Assembly (NCBI RefSeq): GCF_000829455.1
Contig: NZ_JXAK01000037.1
Coordinates: 1-64,000, forward strand
Direction: 5' to 3'
Length of the DNA: 64,000 bases
Source of the DNA: Gordoniibacillus kamchatkensis
Lineage (GTDB): Bacteria > Bacillota > Bacilli > Paenibacillales > NBRC-103111
Each line of letters opens with the position of its first letter. The stretch's first letter is position 1. Positions 28,790-42,479 of the stretch are shown here, piece after piece. The notes under the pieces were generated by a model. The model saw nothing but the letters and a program-made list of their open reading frames with translations. It did not search any database and was not told the DNA's origin. Made by a program: the position numbers and the translations under genes.

Positions 28790-29233
28790 TCAGCGACTAA
28801 GCAACTCCGATGCCAGTTCTCGCGCATAGCTTAATATTTGCGTGCGTTCCGCCCGCCCCTCAATTTTATTGACCATTTGCAATGCCGTTTCAAAGTTCAT
28901 AACGACTCTGCCAGTTGTTTCAAAGCCTTCCGGTATTGGCACAAAGCTATCTACCCTTGCAAGCACGAATACAGTATATGTATCTGTTTCTGTCCAATAC
29001 CAACATGCAAACGGGATTCTCTCTGGCTTTAATAGGATTCCGGCTTCTTCAACCGCTTCCCGATTTAAAGCTTGGTCAATATGTTCGCCAGCTTCGATTC
29101 GTCCGCCAACCGTAGTTAAAACCTGCTCATTCCTATCCCATACCATGACAATCGAACCGTCATCTAGTAGAGGCACGCTGTGTACCCCTGCAATTGTTTT
29201 ATCCGTAGGAAGTTCATCGATCCTTCTTAACAC
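28790..29233 (-). CDS. NUDIX hydrolase
   Basis: 147-aa NUDIX-fold hydrolase. The NUDIX box reads GGRIEAGEHIDQALNREAVEEAGI, with the glutamates that bind metal (REAVEE). Such enzymes cleave nucleoside diphosphates linked to other moieties. Start GTG 29233 follows AAGGGGGGA. Substrate not predictable. Confidence 0.85.
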   Translation of the reverse strand: MLRRIDELPTDKTIAGVHSVPLLDDGSIVMVWDRNEQVLTTVGGRIEAGEHIDQALNREAVEEAGILLKPERIPFACWYWTETDTYTVFVLARVDSFVPIPEGFETTGRVVMNFETALQMVNKIEGRAERTQILSYARELASELLSR

Positions 29234-29325
29234 CGGAATCCCCCCTTACCAATAAATTACCATAAAAGGAATTAAATCACGACGCCAAACTCTCGAGCAA
29301 TCGGTACGAAACCGTTCGACAGCAC

Positions 29326-29368
29326 AAACGAGAAGGACCGGCCATATCGGCGGTCCTTCTCGTTTTGC
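29326..29368. terminator. Strong intrinsic terminator
   Basis: Perfect 15-bp stem (29326-29340 with 29351-29365), loop GCCATATCGG, with A-run and T-run flanks. It ends the minus-strand ABC operon. Confidence 0.9.
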
Positions 29369-30325
29369 TTATGCGGCCACGTCGCGGCGGGTGAAGACGA
29401 GCCAGGACAGCGCATTGAAAATGATAAAGTATACCGCCAGCACGGTAATCGAGAAGCCGAGCGTCATTCCTTCGGCAAGCGGACGGCCGGCCAGGTACGG
29501 GGTCAAATCCGTATTGGCAAACAGGAAGTATTTGCCGACGTCCGGATTCAAGCTTATTAGCAGCATCGTAATCGGCTGACTAAGCAGCATCAGGAACAGG
29601 CTGAGGCCTACCGCCAGCACGGAGCTGCGGAACACGGACGAGATCATGAAGGCCAGCGTGACAACCATGATAAGCTCGACTACCTTCAAGCCGTAGGCGG
29701 CCAGCACATTGAAAACGAGAACCCCTTCCTTCACCGCGCCGCCGGCATCCGTCGTCAGACTCGGCGCCGACCAGCCGCTAAAGCTGTAGATCACGCCGTT
29801 AATCAGTACGGACGAGGCGAAAAGCACGACCAGCAGAAACAGGGCGAACAGCATGGTGGAGATATACTTCGAGAGCAAAATTTTGGCCCGCGTCGCCGGC
29901 CGAATGAGCAGCAGCTTGATCGTCCCCCATGTAAATTCGGCAGCGACGACATCGGCTGCGGCGATGACGGTGAACAGCGTGACCATCATGACGAGCGCCG
30001 ATACGCGCTGCACACCGCCCCACATCGTGGCTTCGGTCGGCGGAATATCGTGCTCGAGCTGATACTTCGTGATCGCCAACCTTTCCTGCAGCTGCTTGTG
30101 GATCGGCGCCGGCAGCTTCTCGTCGCCGGAAAGCTGCTGCTGCAGCGACTGCGCCTGCTGCTGCAACTCCGGCCGCCACTCGCGGTGCGGGTTGCCGGAG
30201 GACATCTTATCGTAGCGCGAAATGAACGAAACGAGGAAACAGAACAGGATCAGCATGGCTACGAGCACCCATGTCCGGATCCGGCAGTAAATTTTCATAT
30301 TTTCGTTGCGGACGAGATTAAGCAA
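29369..30325 (-). CDS. ABC-2 type transporter permease
   Basis: 318-aa membrane subunit of an exporter. One segment near residues 17-36, a charged extracytoplasmic loop of about 80 residues rich in Gln, then five more hydrophobic segments (VSALVMMVTLFTVIAAADVVAAEF, ISTMLFALFLLVVLFASSVLI and so on). The start overlaps the ATPase stop by 8 nt, so the two are translationally coupled. Function: probably antibiotic or peptide export, or envelope lipid handling, judged from the adjacent two-component system. Confidence 0.88.
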   Translation of the reverse strand: MLNLVRNENMKIYCRIRTWVLVAMLILFCFLVSFISRYDKMSSGNPHREWRPELQQQAQSLQQQLSGDEKLPAPIHKQLQERLAITKYQLEHDIPPTEATMWGGVQRVSALVMMVTLFTVIAAADVVAAEFTWGTIKLLLIRPATRAKILLSKYISTMLFALFLLVVLFASSVLINGVIYSFSGWSAPSLTTDAGGAVKEGVLVFNVLAAYGLKVVELIMVVTLAFMISSVFRSSVLAVGLSLFLMLLSQPITMLLISLNPDVGKYFLFANTDLTPYLAGRPLAEGMTLGFSITVLAVYFIIFNALSWLVFTRRDVAA

Positions 30326-31295
30326 TCGAATCCCTCCCCGTTATTTCCAGAAACTTGTCCTCGAGCGATTTGGTGACAGGCCGGATGCCCGAAACGCGGA
30401 TGCCGGCGCTCACGAGCGCGGCATTCACGTCGGCGATCCGCTCCCGCTCCACCGTTACGAGCAAGCCGCCGGAGACCGACGGGTCGGGCGAAGCCTGCGC
30501 CTCGATCGCAGCGGCCCGTATCGTCCGCTCCGCTTCTGCCAGCTGGCCGGGCTCGATCTCGAACAAAACTTTTGCCGCCCCTTCTTCCTTCACGAATTCG
30601 CCGATATGGCGCACGTCGATGAGCTTTCCGGTCTGCATGACGGCAATGCGGTCGCACATCAGCTCCATTTCCGAAAGCAAGTGGCTGGAGACGATGACCG
30701 AGATGCCTTCCTCCCGCGCAAGCCGCCGCAAATGGTCGCGCAGCTCGCGGATGCCGGCCGGGTCAAGGCCGTTCGTCGGCTCGTCGAGGATGAGCAAGGA
30801 CGGCTTGTGTAGCAGCGCTTGCGCCACGCCGAGCCGCTGGCGCATGCCGAGCGAGTACGTCCGCACCTTCTCGTCGATACGGTTTTCCAGCCCGACGAGG
30901 GAAATCACCTCGCGGATGCGGGCTTCGGATACGCCGGGCGTCATCCGGGCAAAATGCACGAGGTTGCGGTAGCCGCTCAAAAATTTGTACATTTCCGGGT
31001 TCTCGACAATCGCCCCGACGCGCCTGATCGCCTGCTCGAAGTGAGTGCGGATCGAGCGGCCTTCGATGATAATTTCCCCTTCGGTTATCGACATAAGGCC
31101 TACCATCATCCGGATTGTCGTCGTTTTGCCAGCGCCGTTCGGGCCGAGGAGGCCGAACACTTCGCCTCTCGGGACATCGAACGAGATGCGGTCGATGATC
31201 GTTTTGAAGCCGATGCGTTTCGTCACGCCGCGCAGCTGCACGACCGGTTCGTTGTTCACTTCGACTCTCTCCTTGTCTCTTGCAAACTTGTTCAT
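30318..31295 (-). CDS. ABC transporter ATP-binding protein (BcrA-like)
   Basis: 325-aa ATPase. Walker A GPNGAGKTT at 51-59, Q-loop in AIVENPEMY, signature YSLGMRQRL, Walker B LLILDEPTNGLDP, H-loop VSSHLLSEME; the C-terminal about 90 residues form the extension usual in drug-export ATPases (DrrA/BcrA group). Partner of the following ABC-2 permease. Divergent from a LiaRS-type two-component system with a palindrome in the spacer, so induction by envelope stress is likely (inference). Confidence 0.9.
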   Translation of the reverse strand: MNKFARDKERVEVNNEPVVQLRGVTKRIGFKTIIDRISFDVPRGEVFGLLGPNGAGKTTTIRMMVGLMSITEGEIIIEGRSIRTHFEQAIRRVGAIVENPEMYKFLSGYRNLVHFARMTPGVSEARIREVISLVGLENRIDEKVRTYSLGMRQRLGVAQALLHKPSLLILDEPTNGLDPAGIRELRDHLRRLAREEGISVIVSSHLLSEMELMCDRIAVMQTGKLIDVRHIGEFVKEEGAAKVLFEIEPGQLAEAERTIRAAAIEAQASPDPSVSGGLLVTVERERIADVNAALVSAGIRVSGIRPVTKSLEDKFLEITGRDSIA

Positions 31296-31391
31296 GCTCT
31301 CATCTTATCCTAATTTCATAGTATGAAACCAGTGAGCGGGGTCACGTTGCCGTCATAAGCTTGCCGAACGAAGGACACGTGTCGGGGCAAC

Positions 31392-31425
31392 CGGTCATGC
31401 GCCAGTCATATGCGGCGTATGACCG
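31392..31425. promoter_or_regulatory. Candidate operator for the NarL/LiaR-type regulator
   Basis: Twelve-base arms CGGTCATGCGCC (31392-31403) and GGCGTATGACCG (31414-31425) form an inverted repeat with one mismatch around a 10-bp centre containing CATATG. It is centred about 60 bp upstream of the start point expected from the -10 element at 31456, a normal place for an activator. Confidence 0.55.
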
Positions 31426-31455
31426 TTTTCACTAGGCGGTGCGAATCGATTCGGT

Positions 31456-31461
31456 TACAAT
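31456..31461 (+). promoter_or_regulatory. Candidate -10 element of the two-component operon
   Basis: TACAAT at 31456-31461, 63 nt before the kinase start. No good -35 hexamer stands 16-18 bp upstream, which fits an activator-dependent promoter using the palindrome just upstream. Confidence 0.4.
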
Positions 31462-31523
31462 AGGAGCAGCAACCTGCGGAGACGGGATACGTCTCATTTT
31501 TGAACCAAAGAGGGGCACTGGAC

Positions 31524-32789
31524 ATGATCGAACGGCGCAATTGGCATTGGGTCGACTGGATGCTGCTGTCCGTGCAGACGGCATGGTTTCTGATCGGCGT
31601 CATTTACGCTTTGCTGGACCCGTCGGTTTTCGGCACGTTGCCGGTGTGGGCGGGGATTGCGCTTATGCTTGTCGGCACTGTTGCCGCGGTCGGGTTTTGG
31701 CGGCCCGGTTATGTCAACATGTTGTGGCTGCCCGTCGTCATCCTGCTGACGCTCGGTTCGCTGCAGCTCATGATCAGCGCTAGCTCCGGCAAAGCAACGA
31801 GCATCTTGTTCGCGCCGCTCATGCTTGTCGGATTTCTCGCTCACCGGCGGACGATGTGGTGGACATTGCCGGTATTCGTGTTCGGCTTCCCGGCAGCGAA
31901 TTATTTCGTCTTCCACGTCCATGCGAACGTGTTATACGCTACCGAAGATTTTTTAAGCTATCTGATGGGCTACGGCATCGGCTTCGCGCTCGGGCGGCTG
32001 CACCGGACCCAAGAAAAGACGGGGCGGCTGCTGGAAGAAAACCAGCGGCAATACACCCTCATCCGCCAGCAAAATAAAGCGCTCGAGCAGTACGCCAGCC
32101 GCATCGAGGAGCTGACGCTGCACGCCGAGCGCAACCGTGTGGCGCGGGAGCTGCACGATACGGTCGGGCATACGTTTACTTCGGTGATCATGGGCATGGA
32201 TGCGGTCTCGTATCTCATCGATGCGTCACCGGAAAAGGCGAAGCAGCAGCTTGAGAAGCTGCGGACGATAACCCGCAACGGTCTTGAAGAAGTGCGCCGC
32301 TCGATTCACCAGATGGCGCCGCAAGACGACGACGGCCTTCTGTCCGAGCAAATGATGCGATTAGCGGGCGAATTTGCCGTGCAGACCGGCACGACCATTC
32401 GGGTCGAACCGTTCGGCGCCGAATACGAGATGCCGCAGCAAATGCGGTGGACACTGCTGCGCTGCCTCCAGGAGTCGCTCACGAATGCGAAGCGGCACGG
32501 AGAAGCGTCCGTCGTGAACGTAACGCTGTCGTTCGAGCCGAACTTCGTCGAGCTCCGCGTCGAGGACGACGGCATTGGCGCAGACAAGCTGGAGACCGGC
32601 TTCGGGCTGACGGCGATGAAGGAGCGGCTGCAGGCGCTGCACGGCCAGCTGTTCGTCAGCTCGGAGCCGGGCCGCGGCACGATTGTAGTATGCCGCATAC
32701 CGGTCGCCGTCGCTTCGGCGGCAGGCGAAACGGCAGCATTGCCGAGTGTCTCCGAAACGGGCGGCGGAAGCGGCAGCGAGTACCAATGA
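31524..32789 (+). CDS. Sensor histidine kinase (NarL/LiaS-type, HisKA_3)
   Basis: 421-aa kinase. About five hydrophobic segments in the first 155 residues and no large extracellular domain, as in intramembrane-sensing kinases. A coiled coil leads into the dimerisation domain with phospho-acceptor His211 in VARELHDTVGHTF; the ATPase domain shows LRCLQESLTNAKRHG and VEDDGIGADK. ATG 31524 follows GAGGGG; the TTG at 31500 is less likely. Pairs with the next gene. Confidence 0.92.
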   Translation: MIERRNWHWVDWMLLSVQTAWFLIGVIYALLDPSVFGTLPVWAGIALMLVGTVAAVGFWRPGYVNMLWLPVVILLTLGSLQLMISASSGKATSILFAPLMLVGFLAHRRTMWWTLPVFVFGFPAANYFVFHVHANVLYATEDFLSYLMGYGIGFALGRLHRTQEKTGRLLEENQRQYTLIRQQNKALEQYASRIEELTLHAERNRVARELHDTVGHTFTSVIMGMDAVSYLIDASPEKAKQQLEKLRTITRNGLEEVRRSIHQMAPQDDDGLLSEQMMRLAGEFAVQTGTTIRVEPFGAEYEMPQQMRWTLLRCLQESLTNAKRHGEASVVNVTLSFEPNFVELRVEDDGIGADKLETGFGLTAMKERLQALHGQLFVSSEPGRGTIVVCRIPVAVASAAGETAALPSVSETGGGSGSEYQ

Positions 32790-32911
32790 GAGGAACGGCC
32801 GGGGTCGTCCTTTGCGGCGGGGCCGTTTTCCGCTGCGCGATGTGCGCGTAGAGGCGTTGCAACTTTTACTTGCCGGTGGAGATGATGGTGGTATGAAGAA
32901 GGAGGGGCGGT

Positions 32912-33589
32912 ATGAAGGACATTAAGCTTATGCTTGTGGATGATCAGGATCTCATCCGCGAGAGTCTGCACATCGTGCTCGACATGGATCCGGACATCGA
33001 AGTGACTGCGCTGGCCGAGAACGGAAAAGCCGCCGTTGATCTATGCCGGGAAAAGCAACCCAACGTCGTACTGATGGACATTCATATGCCTGTCATGGAC
33101 GGCGTGGAGGCAACGAAACGGATCAAGACCGAGTGGCCGCACATCCGCGTCATTATTTTGACGACGTTCCAGGAAGTCGGCTATGTCGTGGAGGCGCTCG
33201 GCGCAGGGGCGGAAGGGTATTTGCTGAAAGCGATCCATCCGAAAGATTTGATCGCGGGCATCAAGTGGGTGCATCGCGGCGGCACGCTCATCCCGCAAGA
33301 TATTGCCAAGCTGCTCGTCGATCAGGCCCGATCCGGAAATGGCGGAGGCAGCGGAAGCGGCGGCACCGAGACGGCCGACCCCGTCCGGCACGACGCTTAC
33401 GGCCTCAGCGAGCGCGAAATGCAAGTGCTGACCTGTATCGCGCAAGGGCTCAACAACAAGGAAATCGCGGAGAAGCTATTTTTGTCCGAAGGTACGGTCA
33501 AAAACTACATTTCCAACATTTATTCGAAAATGGACGTCCGCGACCGTATCCAGGCAACCCGCAAAGCGCAGGAGGAAGGGATGCTGTAG
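32912..33589 (+). CDS. Response regulator, NarL/LuxR family
   Basis: 225-aa regulator. The receiver (MLVDDQDLIRESL) has phospho-acceptor Asp56 in VLMDIHMPVMDG; a Gly/Ser linker follows; the C-terminal LuxR helix-turn-helix has GLSEREMQVLTCIAQGLNNKEIAEKLFLSEGTVKNYISNIYSKM. SD GAAGGAGG precedes ATG 32912. The last 23 codons are duplicated imperfectly 258 bp downstream. Confidence 0.93.
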   Translation: MKDIKLMLVDDQDLIRESLHIVLDMDPDIEVTALAENGKAAVDLCREKQPNVVLMDIHMPVMDGVEATKRIKTEWPHIRVIILTTFQEVGYVVEALGAGAEGYLLKAIHPKDLIAGIKWVHRGGTLIPQDIAKLLVDQARSGNGGGSGSGGTETADPVRHDAYGLSEREMQVLTCIAQGLNNKEIAEKLFLSEGTVKNYISNIYSKMDVRDRIQATRKAQEEGML

Positions 33590-33955
33590 GACGGCGGCGC
33601 GAGGTCGGAACGAGGTGTGGATGCTGTAGGACGGCGACCTGAGGTCGGATCGACGTGTGGATGCGGCGGTGAGCGGTATTAGGATGGCGCGGGGCTGAGG
33701 CGGGTCTGGGGCGGGAAATGCGTGCAGCTGCCAGAACGCCGCCGTTCCGTTATGCGCTTTTGCGACAATTAGGGCTCTTATTCGAAAATGGGCGTCCACG
33801 AGCATATCCAGGCATCCCGCAAGACGCAGGAGGAATAAATGCGGTAAGACGGTAGCGCGAGGTCGGAGCGACGTGTGGATGCGGCTGTGAGCGGTGTTAG
33901 GATGGCGCGGGGCTGAGGCGGAAATATGTGCAGCTGCCAGAACGCCGCTGTACCT
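33521..33955 (+). repeat. Degenerate tandem duplication including the regulator 3' end
   Basis: The stretch beginning at 33521 (the final codons of the response regulator and the following spacer) is repeated from 33779 with about 85-90% identity, offset 258 bp. Copy 1 also holds an internal approximately 39-bp duplication of the GGACGGCG...GTGTGGATGC unit (33588-33626 and 33627-33665). Both copies end in GTGCAGCTGCCAGAACGCCG. Copy 2 has no start codon or HTH and is a non-coding remnant. Confidence 0.8.
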
Positions 33956-34017
33956 TTGATATGTATCAGCAAAGCGCTTTTCTGTTATGCGCTGATCGGC
34001 GGGCTTTCTTCCTTCGT

Positions 34018-34270
34018 TAGCGGAACGGCGTTCCGCTATGTGCCGATTCGGGGGCTTCTTCTTTCGTTAACGGAACGTCGTTCCGTTATTTGCGGGTTCG
34101 GGGGCTATTCTTCACCCGTTAGCGGAACGCCGTTCCGCTATTTACCCGCTCGGTGTTCGCAGAACACCATTCTAGCACCAGTTTCACTCGAATAAGGTAC
34201 CGTAGTTCCGCTATTACTGGGAAATTTCCGGGAAATAGCGGAATAACGGAACACCGTTCCGTTATTCCGC
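34018..34270. repeat. REP-like palindrome cluster 1 with composite module
   Basis: Three 21-bp palindromes of form TARCGGAAC-N3-GTTCCGYTA at 34018-34038, 34068-34088 and 34120-34140 (spaced 50-52 bp). Then follows a composite module at about 34205-34268 (GTTCCGCTATT, GGGAAAT, CCGGGAAATAGCGG, AACGGAAC), including a perfect palindrome with 15-bp arms at 34238-34270. Similar clusters lie at 57107-57304 and 63070-63405. Confidence 0.85.
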
Positions 34271-34309
34271 AACCCTTTCTACTTGGGGGCGTACAGGGGT
34301 CGGTCTGAG

Positions 34310-34726
34310 GTTCTACCAAACTCTACTCAGCCTCCAATGTGGTTCTACTATACTGAGCTTCTACTGTGGTGCTACTGTGGTGCTACTGTGGTGCTACTGA
34401 GCTTCTACTGAGCTTCTACTGAGTTTCTACTGAGCTTCTACTGAGTTTTCTACCAAGCTTCTACTGAACTTCTACTGAACTTCTACTGAACTTCTACTCA
34501 ACTTCTACTCAACTTCTACTGAACTTCTACTGAACTTCTACTCAACTTCTACTGAACTTCTACTGAACTTCTACTGAGCTCCTACTGTGGCTCTACTAAG
34601 GCTCTACTTAGAGAAGCTCTACTGAAGCTCTACTGAAGCTCTACTGAAGCTCTACTGAAGCTCTACTGAAGCTCTAGTGAAGCTCTAGTGAAGCTCTACT
34701 GAAGCTCTACTAAGGCTCTACAAAGG
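34310..34726. repeat. 11-bp tandem repeat array (minisatellite)
   Basis: About 38 consecutive 11-bp units sharing the core CTACTG. They fall into homogenised blocks: TGCTACTGTGG, TTCTACTGAGC, TTCTACTGAAC (and CTCAAC variants), then GCTCTACTGAA. The period is not a multiple of three and the array holds frequent stops on both strands, so it is non-coding. Confidence 0.92.
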
Positions 34727-34879
34727 CCAAGCGAATGGCGCGTGCAGCCCTCGAATGTTCTCGTCCCCTTCCTCATCCTGGCAACGCATGTGCACCCCGG
34801 CCGTATTCGCCCGTAGCGGCGCATGCCGTTCATCAAGCAAAAGCGACCGTCCTGCTGCGAGACGGCCGCTTTCGTTGTA

Positions 34880-35497
34880 TCAGTCACATATTGCCGGCTT
34901 GTCCGGATCACGTCCGTACTCGAACATGAGGCGAATTTGGGACTCCGTATTGCGATCGACGGAGAGCTTCGGCAGCTCATTGTCCGCGAAGAAGCGCACG
35001 TCGCTTGTTTCCAAGCCAGCCGTCGCCGCACCGCCAACAATCTCGCACTGGATAAATATTTTGTAAATGTAGGAGGGAGACGGCGAATGAGGATGGCGCT
35101 TCTTGTCCAGTACGGCCAAGAGACGCACCGGGCGCACCTCGAATCCCGCTTCCTCACGCGTTTCTTTCACCGCCACCTCGCTCGGCGTGCAGCCGATGTC
35201 GGCCCATCCGCCTGGGAGCGACCAAGCGCCGTCCATCTTCTCGCGCACCATGAGGAGGCGCCCGCCCTGAAACACGACAGCGCGAACGTCCACCTTCGGC
35301 GTCGCATAACCTGTCTCATGTGCGAACAGCTCGCGTACGACCGCCATGTCCGTACCGGTAAAATCGGACATAATGCGCACGCTGATCTCGCGAATCTGTT
35401 CAAACCGTTCCCGATCGTACACGTCTTTGGAGTAAGTCAGCCCGGTCTGCGCGATCGCCTGCAGCTCCTGGGCAAGCTTCAGCCATTCGTATTTCAT
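34880..35497 (-). CDS. NUDIX hydrolase (with N-terminal NUDIX-associated domain)
   Basis: 205-aa protein. The first about 65 residues (WLKLAQELQAIAQTGLTYSKDVYD) form the helical domain typical of a nucleoside-diphosphate-X hydrolase subgroup. The NUDIX box is GGWADIGCTPSEVAVKETREEAGF. C-terminal FFADNELPKLSVDRNTE is also typical. Likely substrates are ADP-ribose-like or CDP-alcohol compounds; not resolved. Its 3' end lies 150 bp from the 11-bp repeat array. Confidence 0.88.
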   Translation of the reverse strand: MKYEWLKLAQELQAIAQTGLTYSKDVYDRERFEQIREISVRIMSDFTGTDMAVVRELFAHETGYATPKVDVRAVVFQGGRLLMVREKMDGAWSLPGGWADIGCTPSEVAVKETREEAGFEVRPVRLLAVLDKKRHPHSPSPSYIYKIFIQCEIVGGAATAGLETSDVRFFADNELPKLSVDRNTESQIRLMFEYGRDPDKPAICD

Positions 35498-35515
35498 GTC
35501 GGCACCGCCCCGTTG

Positions 35516-36218
35516 TCATGGATGAAAAAGCTTCGCGAACAACCCCTTCTTTTCCGGTTTCCGGTGCCGGGCTGAGCGGGGGATAAGAGCCGTAGCGCCG
35601 GTTGCCGATACAGCTTGCGCATTTGCCGACGCTGCCGCTTTCGCGTCGGCGGGCTGCACCGTTGCTGCCCCCACAGGCACTCCCGTTGCCACACCTACCG
35701 GCAACACCGTCGCCATACCCTCACGACGCTGCCGCTTCCGCACCGACCGACTGCACCGTTGCTGCCCCCGCCGGCACCCCCGTTTCCGCCCCTGCCGTCT
35801 CCGCACCAGCCAAATCGCCAACACCTCTTGGCGCTGCGGCTAATCCAGCCGCAACGCCTCTACGGCCCAGCTGCGGATCGGCTGCGGCCGACACCTCCCG
35901 CTCCGCGGGCAGCTCAGGCAACCGGGCGTCTTCGACGACAATCCTCCTCTCGGCTGCAGGCAGCTCGTTTCCGCAAGCAACAGCGAGCTCGGCGCGCAAA
36001 CGCCCGACCTCGCCTTCGAGGGAAGCGACGCGGACGGTCAACGTCTTCACAACGTTTGCCATAGCTTGCAGCAGTTCGGCTTCTTGCTGCAACGCGAACG
36101 GCTGCGCCAGTCCCGGCAGCTCCGCCGGCATACCGGAGCCGCCGGCGTCAGGCTCGTTCTGCGACGGTGCGAGCAGCGCTTTCATTTCTTCTTCGGACAG
36201 CTCCAGATTCCAATCCAT
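35516..36218 (-). CDS. Ala-rich hypothetical protein with coiled coil, probably frameshifted
   Basis: The N-terminal frame (36218-35721) encodes an acidic start (MDWNLELSEEEMKALLAPS), a coiled coil (ALQQEAELLQAMANVVKTLTVRVASLEGEVGRLRAEL) and an Ala/Gly/Val-rich region. A different frame, open from 35824, continues the same low-complexity pattern (GVPVGAATVQPADAKAAAS echoing GVPAGAATVQSVGAEAAAS) and ends in a basic tail with KKGLFAKLFHP. The matching internal repeats suggest one protein of about 230 aa interrupted near 35721-35745 (net plus one or minus two). Function unknown. Confidence 0.5.
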
Positions 36219-36285
36219 ACTCCGTACCTCGCAGCTAGGATAGTATTTTCATTGTATCGGATTCGCCAGCAAATGGAAACGAATA

Positions 36286-36328
36286 AAAACGTTGGCGCTT
36301 CGACAACCGTGTCGAGCGCCAACGTTTT
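36286..36328 (-). terminator. Intrinsic terminator after gltD
   Basis: 18-bp stem with one bulge (36286-36304 with 36311-36328), loop AACCGT. On the minus strand it follows the gltD stop at 36352 and ends in a T-run. Confidence 0.85.
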
Positions 36329-36351
36329 GTGGCGCAGAGGCAGTCCCTCCG

Positions 36352-37835
36352 TTACGGCAAATTGGTCGAGCCCATCAGGAACCGGTCGACTTCGCGCGCC
36401 GCCTCGCGGCCCTCATTGATCGCCCATACGACAAGGCTCTGACCGCGCCGCATATCGCCGGCGGAAAAGACGCCCGGCACGTTCGTCGCGAACTTGCCGT
36501 ACTCCGCCTTGGCGTTCGACCGCTCGTCGCGCTCGACGCCGAGCTGCTCCAGCACCGTTGGCTCCGGCCCCATGAAGCCCATCGCCAGCAGCACGAGCTG
36601 CGCCGGGTATATTTTCTCGCTGCCCGGCACCTCGACCGGCACGAAGCGGCCGCTGTCGCCCTGCTTCCACTCGATCTTCACCGTGTGCAGCTCCATCACG
36701 TGCCCGTTCTCGTCGCCGACGAATTTTTTCGTCGAAATGAGATACTCGCGCGGATCTTCGCCTTGCAGCGCAGCGGCTTCTTCCTGGCCGTAGTCCATCT
36801 TGTACACGCGCGGCCATTCCGGCCATGGATTGTTCGGTTGGCGCGCGAGCGGCGGCTTCGCCATAATCTCGAACTGCGTCACCGACTTCGCCTTATGCCG
36901 CAAGGAAGTGCCGACGCAGTCGGTGCCGGTGTCGCCGCCGCCGATGACGATAACGTCTTTGCCTTCCGCGCTGATGAACGCCCCGTCTTCGTGTCCCGAA
37001 TCGAGCAAGCTCTTCGTATTCGCCTTCAGAAATTCCATCGCCAAATGGATGCCCTTCAGCTCGCGCCCTTCGATCGGCAGATCGCGGCCCTTCGTCGCGC
37101 CGCCGCACAGGACGATGGCGTCGAATTGCTCAAGCAGCTGCTGCGCCGGAATGTGTTTGCCGATCTCCGTCCCGTCACGAACGTGACACCTTCGGCAGCC
37201 AATAGATCGACCCTCCGTTGTACATACTTCTTGTCGAGCTTCATATTCGGAATGCCGTACATGAGCAACCCGCCGACGCGGTCCGCGCGCTCGTACACCG
37301 TGACGGTGTGCCCCGCCTTGTTGAGCTGCGCCGCGCAGGCGAGCCCGGACGGGCCGGAGCCGATGACGGCCACCTTCTTGCCGGTGCGCACCGCCGGCGG
37401 CTCGGGCTTCACCCAGCCTTCGGCAAAGCCGCGGTCGATGATGGCCTTCTCGATGCTTTTGATCGTTACGGGGGAGCCGTTCAGCCCGACTGTACAAGAG
37501 CCTTCGCAAGGAGCCGGGCAGACGCGCCCCGTAAACTCGGGAAAATTGTTCGTCTTATGCAGCCGGTCGAGCGCCTCGCGCCATTGACCGCGGTACACGA
37601 GATCGTTCCACTCGGGAATCAGGTTATGAATCGGACAGCCGGCCGCCATGCCGCTGATCAGCTTGCCCGTATGGCAAAACGGGATGCCGCAGTCCATGCA
37701 GCGCGCGCCCTGCTCGCGCAATTTTCCCTCGGGAAGCGGCTGGGTGAATTCGTTCCAATGGTTCACGCGCATGAGCGGGGCCGCTTCTTGCGCAAGCTCG
37801 CGTTCATATTCCATAAAGCCGGTCGGTTTTCCCAT
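36352..37835 (-). CDS. gltD: Glutamate synthase (NADPH) small subunit, frameshifted
   Basis: Beta subunit of glutamate synthase, which feeds electrons from NADPH to the large subunit. The N-terminal part has the iron-sulfur cysteines ([23 protein letters not shown]) and the FAD site [12 protein letters not shown]. The C-terminal part has the NADPH site [14 protein letters not shown] and the final [24 protein letters not shown]. The frame breaks at about 37171-37173 within a C-run (G-run on the coding strand): GVTFVTG must join TEIGKHIP, equal to loss of one base. Repaired length is about 494 aa, normal. Starts 25 nt after the gltB stop. The shift is probably a sequencing error, since loss of GOGAT would cost ammonium assimilation. 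Confidence 0.93.
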
Positions 37836-37860
37836 CTTCGCTTCGTGCCTCCTCCGTTCG

Positions 37861-42467
<4,607 letters not shown>

Positions 42468-42479
42468 GTCCGCCAACAA

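Noticed and set aside
34310-34726. Could the repeat array be a CRISPR?
   Set aside because: There are no unique spacers: units are contiguous 11-mers, and no cas genes are nearby.
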